Notes under the pieces: generated by a model
Database searches by the model: none
The model's input: only the letters and a program-made list of their open reading frames with translations
What the model was told of the DNA's origin: nothing
Shown: positions 1-8,347 of the stretch, in pieces
How positions within the stretch are numbered: the first letter of the stretch is position 1
Layout: each line of letters opens with the position of its first letter
Translations under genes and position numbers: made by a program
Source of the DNA: Dichotomicrobium sp964466965
GTDB taxonomy: Bacteria; Pseudomonadota; Alphaproteobacteria; Rhizobiales; Rhodomicrobiaceae
Direction of reading: 5' to 3'
Length of the DNA stretch: 10,150 nt
NCBI GenBank assembly: GCA_964466965.1
Contig: CAYXPZ010000076.1
Span: 1-10,150, forward strand

Positions 1-720
<720 letters not shown>

Positions 721-840
721 CTGACGTCCTTGTTTGTCGCTGCCTCGTGTCCGCAGCGGACCTGCCCGATCGCAAACCGGACATACGCATTGCAGACTTG
801 TCCCCAGCGTCGAACCGCAGGGTATGCGAGATTACGATGA

Positions 841-869
841 AGATATGGTTGGCGGTTTTGTTTGCCAAG
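841..869 (-). promoter_or_regulatory. Candidate heat-shock (RpoH/sigma-32) promoter for ftsH
   Basis: On the minus strand a CTTG element (866-869) is followed after 18 bases by CATATCT (841-847). This resembles the alphaproteobacterial RpoH pattern CTTG-N17/18-CYTATNT with one mismatch, A at the Y position. It lies in the tilS-ftsH spacer, about 120 bp upstream of the ftsH start, and ftsH is a well-known heat-shock gene. The motif was found by eye. No transcription start is known here, so this is a candidate only. Confidence 0.4.
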
Positions 870-904
870 CATTGCGCTATCACGACGCGTCGTTACGACC
901 TGTT

Positions 905-2206
905 TTAGATGCGGCTGCGCTTGTGACCATGCGGCAGGAACGTGGCTTCAAACGCCTCCGCAGCCGGGTCCTGATCCGAGATGGCGAACCCGGGAACCGG
1001 CACACCAATCAGCATGTCATTGGCATAAAGCGCGGGCAAGCATGCGAGTGCCGGAAGCGGATGGAGCTTGCGCAGCTGTTCGGGAAGTGCAGCGACATTG
1101 GGTGCGCCGAGTGCGTTGACACGCACCGTGTCAATGGCGTCAGGCCGCGCCTTCATGCAGAACCGCTGATCCCACACGGCTGTCTGTCCCGGCCCAAGCG
1201 TCACCGGAGCAGCGCGAAGCCGGCCTGGCTCGCGGCATATCGTCAGAGCGTTGTGATCCGTTCTGACCGCGATCAGACAGCCGCCGACCGTCGTCGTGAC
1301 GTGGCTGCCGCGGCGGAGCTGCCCCGCCAGAATCTCAAGCTTGCGCAGCCGAACCGGACGCGCCTGCCCGCCAACCCACCCGATAAGCTGCTTCACGATA
1401 TGCAGAACGACTTCGTCAGGCCGGGCCAGCAGCGTGCTCAGGCTTAGCCGGGCGTAGCCAGCCGGGCTGACCTCAACCTCTGTCGTGATAAATTTGCGGA
1501 CGATTTCCTCGATCGCACGCCGGGTGCGCCGAAGCCGCTTCGCACTTTCTGCGATCCGCGCCGGCGGGATGCCGATATCCGACAAAACGCCCAGCGCCGA
1601 GCGAACCCGCACACGCTCAAACCGCTCATCAGCATTGGACGGGTCTTCAATCCAGGGGGCGCCACGCGCTGTCAACTGCGTCCTGAGTTGGGCTCGTCCA
1701 AGGTCGAGAAGCGGTCGCAGGAGCGCGATGGAGCCCCATGTCGTTCTGCGCGCCATAGCCGACAGGCCATCAACCCCGCTACCGCGCGCCAGCCGCATCA
1801 GAAAGGTCTCCGCAACGTCATCGCGGGTGTGCGCCGTGACAATCGCCTGAATGTCGTGTGCGCGTGCAAACCCGCTCAGGAGGTCGTACCGGGCGGCCCG
1901 GGCCTTGTCTTGCGACGGGTGCGCGGGCGCATTCTCCCAGTTCAGGATATGATGGGCGAGGCCGGCAGCTTTGGCCTGAGCGCCAACCCATTCGGCTTCC
2001 TGACGCGAGTCTGGGCGCATGCGGTGATCAACCGTCAGCACGATCAACGACGGAGCGTCCGTCGCGCGCCGGGCCCACTCGCAGGCCAACGTCATCAGCG
2101 CCATGCTGTCACTGCCGCCTGAGACCGCGAGCGCGACCTGCGTGTAAGGCTTCAGGTCGGCGAAGAGCGTATCAACATCTTGCGGTGATAAAGCCCCAGC
2201 AGTCAT
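905..2206 (-). CDS. tilS: tRNA(Ile)-lysidine synthase TilS
   Basis: TilS uses ATP to attach lysine to the wobble cytidine of the CAU anticodon of a minor tRNA-Ile, changing its reading from AUG to AUA and its charging from Met to Ile. It is cytoplasmic and normally essential. The 433-residue product has the PP-loop SGGSDS at residues 29-34, HTRDDVAETF at 126-135 (the family HxxDDxxET motif), RGSG at 141-144 and WIEDPSN at 185-191. The C-terminal half is the less conserved tRNA-binding part. The length is normal for the family. The start ATG at 2206 sits 48 bp after the cpoB stop, so co-transcription with cpoB is likely. A weak AGGA lies about 10 bases upstream. The stop TAA is at 905-907, followed by the ftsH leader. 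Confidence 0.96.
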   Translation of the reverse strand: MTAGALSPQDVDTLFADLKPYTQVALAVSGGSDSMALMTLACEWARRATDAPSLIVLTVDHRMRPDSRQEAEWVGAQAKAAGLAHHILNWENAPAHPSQDKARAARYDLLSGFARAHDIQAIVTAHTRDDVAETFLMRLARGSGVDGLSAMARRTTWGSIALLRPLLDLGRAQLRTQLTARGAPWIEDPSNADERFERVRVRSALGVLSDIGIPPARIAESAKRLRRTRRAIEEIVRKFITTEVEVSPAGYARLSLSTLLARPDEVVLHIVKQLIGWVGGQARPVRLRKLEILAGQLRRGSHVTTTVGGCLIAVRTDHNALTICREPGRLRAAPVTLGPGQTAVWDQRFCMKARPDAIDTVRVNALGAPNVAALPEQLRKLHPLPALACLPALYANDMLIGVPVPGFAISDQDPAAEAFEATFLPHGHKRSRI

Positions 2207-2254
2207 GCCTCAAAAATCCTGCGAGGCGTCGCAGTCGCAAACGGCTGCAGCACA

Positions 2255-3271
2255 TCACCCGCACCCAGAGCGGCGGCGTTCCTCGCTCACGCGCTGCCGG
2301 AAGCTCTCCGGCATGCCGTCGAGCTGTCCATCGAGCCGGCTCAGCGCGTCGCAAGCCGACTCCGACTGATCCAGACGGCGCAGGACGATCGCCAGTTTCA
2401 ATAGCGTCTGCTCGGAATTTTCGCCCGTTGGGGCGGTATTGTACGCTTTTACCAGATTGTTTGCCGCGACAACGAGATCGCCTTGCGCAAACGCGGCGTC
2501 TGCGAGCCAATAACGCGCTTCATTCGCCAGCGGATCGTTTGGATAGCTCTGCAGAAATTCCTTGAAACCCTCGCGCGCGGCGGCGTAGTCCTGCGCCTGC
2601 AATGCCTCATAACTCTGGATGAAGAGGGTTTGCGCCTGCGGCTGTGCTGCCGCCATGGCATCCGAAGACAACGGGTCTTCCGTCCATGCCGATTCCAGAT
2701 CATCCGGCGCATCAGGCGTCTCGACTGTGGTCGTGCCAAAACCCATGCCGGTATCCGCGGATGCGCCCGGCGTTGCGTCGTTGCCGCTCTCGGCACCGAA
2801 AGACGGCTGCGCAGTTGCGGCGGCAGATTGGCCAGGATCGCCCGATCCGCTGAGCGCCGCCTCCAGCTTGTTGAGGCGCTGAACTGTTTCTGAAAGCTGA
2901 GCGGATAATGCCTGGACCTGGATTTCCAATTGCCTGAGTTCGGCGCTTGGTTCGCCGGACACCGAAGGGTCTGACTGTACCTGCGGCTCTTGCAGGCCGG
3001 CGAACGGATCTGTGGCTCCAAAACCGTCAGAGGGCGCGCCCTGCGATGTTTGCCCGGTTCCATCGCCAGGCGCGAAACTCTGTAGCGCGCCGATCATCGC
3101 ACGCATATCGATGATATCGTCCTCGATACGGCGTAACCGCTTTTCGATGTTCGCCTGACCCGCTTGCGCCTCCTGCGACGTAGCCCCGTCGTCCTGCCCC
3201 CAAGCTGGCGGCATCGAAGCGGCAACGGCAAAGCAAGTAAATACCAGAATTTTCGGCAGGTTCGATAACAT
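2255..3271 (-). CDS. cpoB: Tol-Pal system periplasmic protein CpoB (YbgF)
   Basis: CpoB links the Tol-Pal outer-membrane constriction machinery with peptidoglycan synthesis at the division site. The 338-residue product begins with a signal peptide (MLSNLPKILVFTCFAVAAS..., cleavage probably near AWG-QDD at 25-26). An N-terminal coiled coil follows at about 40-65 (IEKRLRRIEDDIIDM). Next comes a Gln/Ser/Pro-rich linker with a second heptad region (108-140), and then a C-terminal TPR region (about 213-335) containing FKEFLQSYPNDPLANEARYW, characteristic of YbgF. The second coiled-coil segment and linker make it somewhat long for the family. An in-frame TGA two codons before the ATG fixes the start, but the ribosome site is weak. 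Upstream (3272-3414) a CATAAT box (3291-3296, minus) is a possible -10 element with no convincing -35. tilS follows at 48 bp. Pal and TolB, the usual upstream neighbours, are not in the window. Confidence 0.93.
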   Translation of the reverse strand: MLSNLPKILVFTCFAVAASMPPAWGQDDGATSQEAQAGQANIEKRLRRIEDDIIDMRAMIGALQSFAPGDGTGQTSQGAPSDGFGATDPFAGLQEPQVQSDPSVSGEPSAELRQLEIQVQALSAQLSETVQRLNKLEAALSGSGDPGQSAAATAQPSFGAESGNDATPGASADTGMGFGTTTVETPDAPDDLESAWTEDPLSSDAMAAAQPQAQTLFIQSYEALQAQDYAAAREGFKEFLQSYPNDPLANEARYWLADAAFAQGDLVVAANNLVKAYNTAPTGENSEQTLLKLAIVLRRLDQSESACDALSRLDGQLDGMPESFRQRVSEERRRSGCG

Positions 3272-3414
3272 GAATCAAGTTGTCTCAAGCATTATGACAT
3301 TCATCCGCGATCGATCCGCTCTGATGCGATGGATGACTGTCAATCTTGTCCAGAATGCGATCAGCTGAACCTTGCTTGGGCCAACCCGACGGGCTTGTCA
3401 AGAGACTGCGGAAG

Positions 3415-5556
3415 TCATTGCAGCTCGACGGCTGCGCCCGCATCGATCAGAAGGTTCCGCAGCAGGTAACGCTCGCCCAGATCGCCACTCTCCGCGCGCA
3501 CCCGCGTCAGCGTGAAACGCCCGCGCTCGCCATAAGCGCTGGCCCCGATAGGTGGGCGGAAGCCCAACCCCTTGCCTGTCTTCAAAGCATAATGCTCCGC
3601 CAGGCCGATCAGGACTTCGCCGAAGATCGTTCCGCCAACAGGGCCGAGCGTATGACCCCCAGCGACTGCGCGCCCGCTGTCTGAGATGCTCTCTTGCGCA
3701 GTGGCATAGCGCGCCTGCTCATCAGAGGCCGTGGCGTATGCCTGCGTGTCCGCGCCGAACCGGGTCGGGCCGCCGATCGCGCGCGCTTCCTGCAGGATGT
3801 AATACCATAGCGGCGTTTTGCCTTGCAGCAGGTTTTGCGTCGGCCGATCCGGGGGAACGACATAGCGCTGCCAAAGTGCTCCGGGGTCGTCCGGACCGCC
3901 TTTACGCGGCTCCCAGAGATAGAGGACGCCTCGCTTACGCAGGTCCGGCAGCACCTCTTCAGCCACCGCAGTTCCGTCAGGCAGCCCCGCCCGCGCGCCA
4001 GCGATGAGGATCGCCTCTGCGGTCCCCTGCATGCGCCGGTTGTTGTGCCAGCCTCCGCGAACCGCGGCAACATAACGGTCGATCAGAGCAGACCGATTGA
4101 AGCCCTGAGGCGGCTCGGGCAGGACATCCACGAAGTAGCGCCAGTCGGCCAGTTCACCACGCTGGATTTTCTCGCGCCGTGGATGGTTGGCCACAAGCAG
4201 CACGGGATTGAACGGCCTTGCGCGCGATCCGCCACGCAGCTGATAGCTTGAGCGGATCTGGCTGGCCGTGAACTGGTGCGCAGCCAGCGCGAATTCGTAT
4301 GGTATGAAGGGTTGCTTGATGTCGTCTCCCTCCCGGAAGCCGGAGGGGAAGAACACGTCGCGCCCATTGGCGATGATGTCCTTTGCGCGCTCTTCGCCAA
4401 TCAGGCGTGGCAGCAGATCTTCTACGATAATGCGGTGATAGTAATGGATCACCGTCTCGCGGGCATCCCGGAACAGCAGCAGGCGCTTCGCTCGCGGCAG
4501 GGCGCGCGCCAGTTCCGCGTTGGAACAATCATCTTCACAATAGCGGCTCTTCTCGCTGGCGAGGTGACGCGTGATCAGCATATCGACGGCGCGGTTGTGC
4601 AGTTCGACAAGCGCGCTCTGAAGCTGCACGACGAATACATGCCCGGCCGGCGGCATGTTTTGCGACAGCGCATACCGCTTGCCAGCGTTGCTCAGGCGCG
4701 GGCCCGTGCGGATATAAGGCAAATAGAAGCGTTCGGGATTAGACTCGGGGCCGCGCCCATAAATGATATCGAGATCAAGGCCGGCCGACACGCGGCGCGG
4801 ACGCGTTTGACCTTCCAGCCAACTGCGCATGATTTCCGGGATCTTCAGGTCGGCGCCGACGAGTTGCGCAAAAAACGTATAGCCCGCGGGGATCTCGCTG
4901 ACGTGTCCGCGACCTGCCGGTTCTGCCATCGTTTCGGCGAGCTGACGCAGGCCGCTCAGGCTGGGCGCTCCGCGGTCCCGGGCCGGTTCTTGGCGAAATC
5001 CACCCGGGCGCTGATCAGGTCTGGGCGGTTCTGCGGGAGTGCGCGGCTGGGATGAATGCTGGCGCGGCTGATTTGCGGGGCGTTCGGGCACCGCGCTATT
5101 CCAGCGTGGTTCCCGCGCGGGTTGTGCGGCCTTGTCAGCGGAGGGAATTGCAAGCTGCTGGCCAATGCGCAGCGTCGTCGGGTCCGCAATCCCGTTGGCG
5201 CGCTGAAGAGCCTCAACGCTCACGCCGTAGCGTTTCGCAATGCGAAACAGCGTTTCACCGGCCTGGACGGTGTGCGACCGCACCTGTTGTGCGGGTTCTG
5301 GGCGGTTCGGCTCTCGCCAGCGCTGGTCCTCAGCCGGCGCATACGGCTCCGGTGCAGGCGCGCCACGCCATGTGACATCCCGAGCGGTCTCCTGATGGCT
5401 ATATCGTTCCGTGTAAACACGCGACGAAACCTGGCCATCGGCCTTTGGTGATCCGAGCGTCATAGCGGCCGCCACGAACGCAATGACCGTTGAAACCCGT
5501 GTCAGACCCTGGCGCACAATATCGCGCCTGGCGGGTTGCCCACATTTGATCCCCAT
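3415..5556 (-). CDS. Exported LysM protein with an animal-type heme peroxidase fold lacking the heme-site histidines
   Basis: The 713-residue product has a basic N-terminus and hydrophobic stretch (20-34) consistent with a signal peptide. A Pro/Arg-rich segment follows, then a LysM peptidoglycan-binding domain at about 94-138 (SHTVQAGETLFRIAKRYGVS...RIGQQLAIP), a disordered Pro/Gln/Arg linker (140-200), and a region from about 220 to 710 that matches the peroxidase-cyclooxygenase (An_peroxidase) superfamily in order: YTFFAQLVGADL, AGLDLDIIYGRG (258-269), ELHNRAVD (318-325), HYYHRIIVEDLLPRLIG (371-387), PFIPYEFALAAHQF (416-429), TPLWYYILQEA (581-591) and TIFGEVLIGL (643-652). Family members have QxxxH at the distal site and GHS at the proximal site. 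Here these are Q231...A235 and T430-A431-S432, and the distal Arg position is about Pro302. Peroxidase activity is therefore doubtful. GGAGA sits just upstream of the ATG. The gene is divergent from the transglycosylase gene and 143 bp upstream of cpoB. The fold assignment is strong; the function is unknown. Confidence 0.85.
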   Translation of the reverse strand: MGIKCGQPARRDIVRQGLTRVSTVIAFVAAAMTLGSPKADGQVSSRVYTERYSHQETARDVTWRGAPAPEPYAPAEDQRWREPNRPEPAQQVRSHTVQAGETLFRIAKRYGVSVEALQRANGIADPTTLRIGQQLAIPSADKAAQPAREPRWNSAVPERPANQPRQHSSQPRTPAEPPRPDQRPGGFRQEPARDRGAPSLSGLRQLAETMAEPAGRGHVSEIPAGYTFFAQLVGADLKIPEIMRSWLEGQTRPRRVSAGLDLDIIYGRGPESNPERFYLPYIRTGPRLSNAGKRYALSQNMPPAGHVFVVQLQSALVELHNRAVDMLITRHLASEKSRYCEDDCSNAELARALPRAKRLLLFRDARETVIHYYHRIIVEDLLPRLIGEERAKDIIANGRDVFFPSGFREGDDIKQPFIPYEFALAAHQFTASQIRSSYQLRGGSRARPFNPVLLVANHPRREKIQRGELADWRYFVDVLPEPPQGFNRSALIDRYVAAVRGGWHNNRRMQGTAEAILIAGARAGLPDGTAVAEEVLPDLRKRGVLYLWEPRKGGPDDPGALWQRYVVPPDRPTQNLLQGKTPLWYYILQEARAIGGPTRFGADTQAYATASDEQARYATAQESISDSGRAVAGGHTLGPVGGTIFGEVLIGLAEHYALKTGKGLGFRPPIGASAYGERGRFTLTRVRAESGDLGERYLLRNLLIDAGAAVELQ

Positions 5557-5770
5557 CGCTCTCCGAGCCCTTGCTGATCAGGCAGGTTACTGAAAGCTTG
5601 ATGGTCGGCCCGATTGGTGAAGGGGACATTAAAATCGAATTGTCAGTCCGTCTTTCACGATGTGTTAGTTAAATTTGTCTGAATTCACAGGCGGGAGAGT
5701 ACGGCTCGGCAATGCTTGAGTCCGTGGCCGTGCATGGTAATAAGAAGGCTTTACAAAGGGGCCTGGGGCG
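5557..5770 (+). promoter_or_regulatory. Divergent intergenic region between the LysM/peroxidase-like gene and the transglycosylase gene
   Basis: This 214-bp spacer must carry start signals for both flanking genes. For the plus-strand gene, TTGAGT (5716-5721) and TAATAA (5738-5743) with a 16-bp spacer form a weak sigma-70-like pair, followed by AAGGGG 9 bases before the ATG at 5771. An AT-rich tract near 5625-5685 could hold the minus-strand promoter, but I could not identify convincing boxes. No operator or riboswitch was recognised. Confidence 0.35.
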
Positions 5771-6981
5771 ATGTCCAAGATGCTGAGTGATAAAATGCCA
5801 TTGCACCGCACGATATCGGCTGCTGTTGTCTCAGCCGGCCTCGTCCTATGGGCCGCGCCCGCCTTTGCCGACGAAAGTTTCTCTGAATGGCTTAAGGGAT
5901 TTCGCGCCAAGGCCGCGAGCCAGGGAATTTCCGATCAAACGCTGAACGAAGCACTGACTGGGTTGAGCCCCGATCCCGATATCCTCGAAGCGCAGGAAAA
6001 CCAGGCGGAGTTCGTCAAGCCGATTTGGGAGTATCTGCGCACGGCGGTCTCGCAGACCCGGGTCAATCGTGGCCGCGCCCGCCTCAAGCAGTACGCCAGT
6101 AAGTTCGCGGCGATCGAGACGAAGTATGGCGTGGATCGCCACTATATCGCGGCGATTTGGGGAATGGAGACCAACTACGGCTCTTATATGGGCAACAAGA
6201 ACGTTATCCGTTCGCTAGCCACCCTGGCGCACACAGGCGAGCGGAGATCCTTCGGCCAGAGCCAACTGCTCGCTGCGCTTAAGATCCTCGAAAATGGCGA
6301 TATCGATGTCGCCAATATGAAGGGGTCATGGGCCGGCGCGATGGGCCACACACAGTTCATTCCGACCACATACCTGGAATATGCGGTTGACTTCACCGGC
6401 GACGGCACGCGCGATATATGGCGGGCGATTTCCGATGCGCTCGCCTCAACCGCGAATTTCCTGACCGAGAAAGGCTGGAACAAAGGTGAAACCTGGGGCT
6501 ATGAGGTGGTGCTGCCAGACGGTTTTGATTACGCTCTCGCCGATGGCCGCACCCGGCGCACGCTTGAGGAGTGGACGGCGCTGGGCATCAAGCGGCCCGG
6601 CGGCAGGGCATTTCCGCGCCCCGAAGACCCGGCCAAGCTCATTGTTCCGGCTGGCGCCAATGGTCCAGCGTTCCTGCTCATCAACAACTTCGACGTCATC
6701 AAACGCTATAATACAGCCACGGCTTATGCTCTTGCAGTCGGACATCTCGCCGACCGGCTAATGGGGTTTGGCCCGATCGTGCAGTCTTGGCCCACTGACG
6801 AAAAGGTTTTGGCGCGCAGTGAGCGCAAGGAGTTGCAGCAGCTTCTGGCGGATATGGGCTATCTCAAAGGCAAGATCGACGGAATCGTTGGCCCGCAAAC
6901 CCGCGCGGCAGTTCGTGCCTTCCAGCGCGCCCATGACATGACGCCGGACGGATTTCCTACCAAGACGCTGCTTGAGACGAT
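5771..6981 (+). CDS. MltB-family lytic murein transglycosylase with C-terminal peptidoglycan-binding domain (3' end hidden in N gap)
   Basis: This periplasmic enzyme cleaves the MurNAc-GlcNAc bond of peptidoglycan to leave 1,6-anhydro-MurNAc ends. A signal peptide spans residues 1-33 with an AFA-DE cleavage site. There is no lipobox cysteine, so it is a soluble rather than lipid-anchored MltB relative. The SLT_2/MltB catalytic domain covers about 36-332. It includes YIAAIWGMETNYGSYMG (125-141) with the expected catalytic Glu133, the MKGSWAGAMGHTQFIPTTYL stretch (183-202), and YAVDFTGDGTRDIW (204-217). A PG_binding_1 domain follows at about 346-403 (YLKGKIDGIVGPQTRAAVRAFQRAH). The family is usually about 400 residues with this layout, so the true stop probably lies just inside the gap. 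AAGGGG precedes the ATG by 9 bases; ATGs at codons 4 and 9 are less likely starts. The frame happens to stay open through the 100 Ns into the next gene. Confidence 0.92.
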
Positions 6982-7081
6982 NNNNNNNNNNNNNNNNNNN
7001 NNNNNNNNNNNNNNNNNNNNNNNNNNNNNNNNNNNNNNNNNNNNNNNNNNNNNNNNNNNNNNNNNNNNNNNNNNNNNNNNN
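6982..7081. other. Assembly gap, exactly 100 N
   Basis: A run of exactly 100 N separates the transglycosylase domain from the DUF459 domain. One hundred is the conventional length for a scaffold gap of unknown size, so the true distance and relative frame of the two flanking coding segments cannot be read from this sequence. The missing DNA probably includes the stop of the first gene and the start and signal peptide of the second. Confidence 0.98.
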
Positions 7082-8179
7082 AGCTACATCAATCCCTTCC
7101 CCGAGACCGATCAGTACCAACTTTATGTGATCGGTGATTTCCTGGCGGCCGGTCTAGCCAGCGCGCTGCCGAGCGCGCTGGACGATGCCGCAAGCGTGGA
7201 GATTAAGCAGGAAACGCGTAATTCCAGCGGCTTGGCGCGGCCGGACAGCTATAACTGGTCGCAGCGCGTCGAGAACATTCTCGAAGACCAGACCATGCAC
7301 ATCGCCGTGATCATGCTGGGCAGTAATGACCGCCGGCGCATCCGCACTGCAAGCGGCTTCGAGGATTTCGGCACCGAAGCATGGGCAGAAACTTACCGGC
7401 TGCGCGTTGATTCGCTCATCGAGAAGCTCACCGCGGAGAAGGTCGCCGTCTACTGGATGGGTTTGCCGATCGTTGCCGATGAAGAGGCGCGAGAAGAGTA
7501 TCAGCAGATCAATAGCATTATCCGCGAGCGCGCTTATCTCGGCGGCATTAAGTATATCGACACCTGGAATGGTTTTGCGGATCAATTCGGCAACTTCAGC
7601 GCTTTTGGCCCCAGTGTCGAAGGCGTGACAAAACGACTGCGCGACAATAATGGGATCGGATTTACCGCTGACGGTAACCGCAAGCTTGCGGAATTCGCGG
7701 CATCGGTCATCACGCGCGATTTGGCTGCGGCGCGCCAGGAGCGCAGCATTCCCCTAGCCGGGGATGAGCAACAGCAGGCCCAGATCGCGCGGGCGGCCGA
7801 AGACCGGACAAACGCTCAAGCGGATGCGGCAGCGGAAACCGAAGAGCGCGTTAACGCCGGGGCCGAGGGTGAAACGCCCGGAGGACAAGCTGGACCTGGC
7901 AACACGACAGAGAGAGACGACGCGGATGCCGCCGACGGCGCCACAAGCCGGGCCGTCTCGTTTTCAGATTATTCGCCCCCCGGCGAACAACTGGCTATCG
8001 ACATCGGCGACAATCTGACCGCACTGGCGACAATCTCACCGGCTAATATCCTCAGCGCACGGGGGGCGCGGCAACAGCTTCCACTGTCCGAGCGGCTGTA
8101 TTACCGTGTGCTCGTGCGCGGTGAAAAAATCGAGGCGCCGCAAGGGCGTATCGACAACTATAAGTGGAAGGGCGGATGA
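7082..8179 (+). CDS. DUF459-type SGNH/GDSL-fold protein, 5' end missing in the gap, catalytic residues not conserved
   Basis: These 365 residues form the SGNH-fold domain of a DUF459-family protein, probably periplasmic, of unknown substrate. Numbering from the base at 5771: block I is VIGDFLAAGL (453-462), block III is MLGSNDRR (515-522), then VYWMGLPI (560-567), YIDTWNGFADQFGNFSAFGP (595-614), and block V NNGIGFTADGNRKLAEF (626-642). The C-terminal tail is Ala/Gln/Glu-rich (658-727) and ends with PQGRIDNYKW, resembling the GRADDFxW ending common in DUF459 proteins. Active SGNH enzymes have GDSL and DxxH. Here the nucleophile position is Phe457, and the usual DGIHFT reads N627-GI-G630-FT, so hydrolase activity is unlikely. 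DUF459 genes often sit beside an mltB-type gene, which supports two adjacent genes rather than a fusion. The start, signal peptide and true length are unknown. Confidence 0.85.
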   Translation, partial: SYINPFPETDQYQLYVIGDFLAAGLASALPSALDDAASVEIKQETRNSSGLARPDSYNWSQRVENILEDQTMHIAVIMLGSNDRRRIRTASGFEDFGTEAWAETYRLRVDSLIEKLTAEKVAVYWMGLPIVADEEAREEYQQINSIIRERAYLGGIKYIDTWNGFADQFGNFSAFGPSVEGVTKRLRDNNGIGFTADGNRKLAEFAASVITRDLAAARQERSIPLAGDEQQQAQIARAAEDRTNAQADAAAETEERVNAGAEGETPGGQAGPGNTTERDDADAADGATSRAVSFSDYSPPGEQLAIDIGDNLTALATISPANILSARGARQQLPLSERLYYRVLVRGEKIEAPQGRIDNYKWKGG

Positions 8180-8254
8180 CCACTCCAATCAAACCACGAA
8201 TTCTCTTACCAGTTCACGCTTCTTGAAGCACATCGCTTCACTGCACCTCAAAAG

Positions 8255-8295
8255 CGCATTCCGAAAACTGAGAACCGATTTTCGGATCAAATGCG
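8255..8295. repeat. REP-like intergenic palindrome
   Basis: Perfect complementary arms CGCATT-CCGAAAA (8255-8267) and TTTTCGG (8279-8285) plus AATGCG (8290-8295), with a 4-base bulge ATCA, can fold into a long stem-loop with an 11-base loop. Sequences of this type (GCGCATTCCGAAAA...TTTTCGG...ATGCGC) are common dispersed intergenic repeats in Rhizobiales genomes. It lies 75 bp after the DUF459 stop. There is no trailing U-tract, so it looks like a REP element rather than a simple terminator. Confidence 0.65.
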
Positions 8296-8308
8296 TGTCG
8301 ACTCGGAT

Positions 8309-8347
8309 GGAGCCTTATTCCGCTTCGATTCGTGCGGATCGGGCTCC
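8309..8347. repeat. Second strong hairpin in the same spacer
   Basis: GGAGCC (8309-8314) pairs with GGCTCC (8342-8347). An inner stem ATTCCGC (8317-8323) pairs with GCGGAT (8334-8339) with one bulged T, around a 10-base loop. It begins 13 bases after the REP-like palindrome. No T-run follows on the plus strand. It may be the second half of a composite repeat, a transcript-stabilising structure, or a factor-dependent termination signal; the sequence does not decide. Confidence 0.45.

Noticed and set aside
1858..2565. Plus-strand open frame of 235 codons
   Set aside because: It is antisense across tilS and the cpoB end, with an Arg/Ala/Pro-rich translation and no recognisable domain.
3338..3401. 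Two perfect TTGACA boxes on the minus strand (3338-3343 and 3396-3401) as cpoB promoters
   Set aside because: Neither has an acceptable -10 box at 16-18 bp; the CATAAT at 3291-3296 is too far from both.
4275..4280. His427 in AAHQF as the proximal heme ligand of the peroxidase-like protein
   Set aside because: It aligns to the Tyr of AAYRFGHS, four residues before the ligand position, which is Ala431.
5771..8179. A single 802-residue MltB-SGNH fusion protein
   Set aside because: The frame is continuous only through 100 placeholder Ns; each side looks like a separate family member, so two partial genes are annotated.
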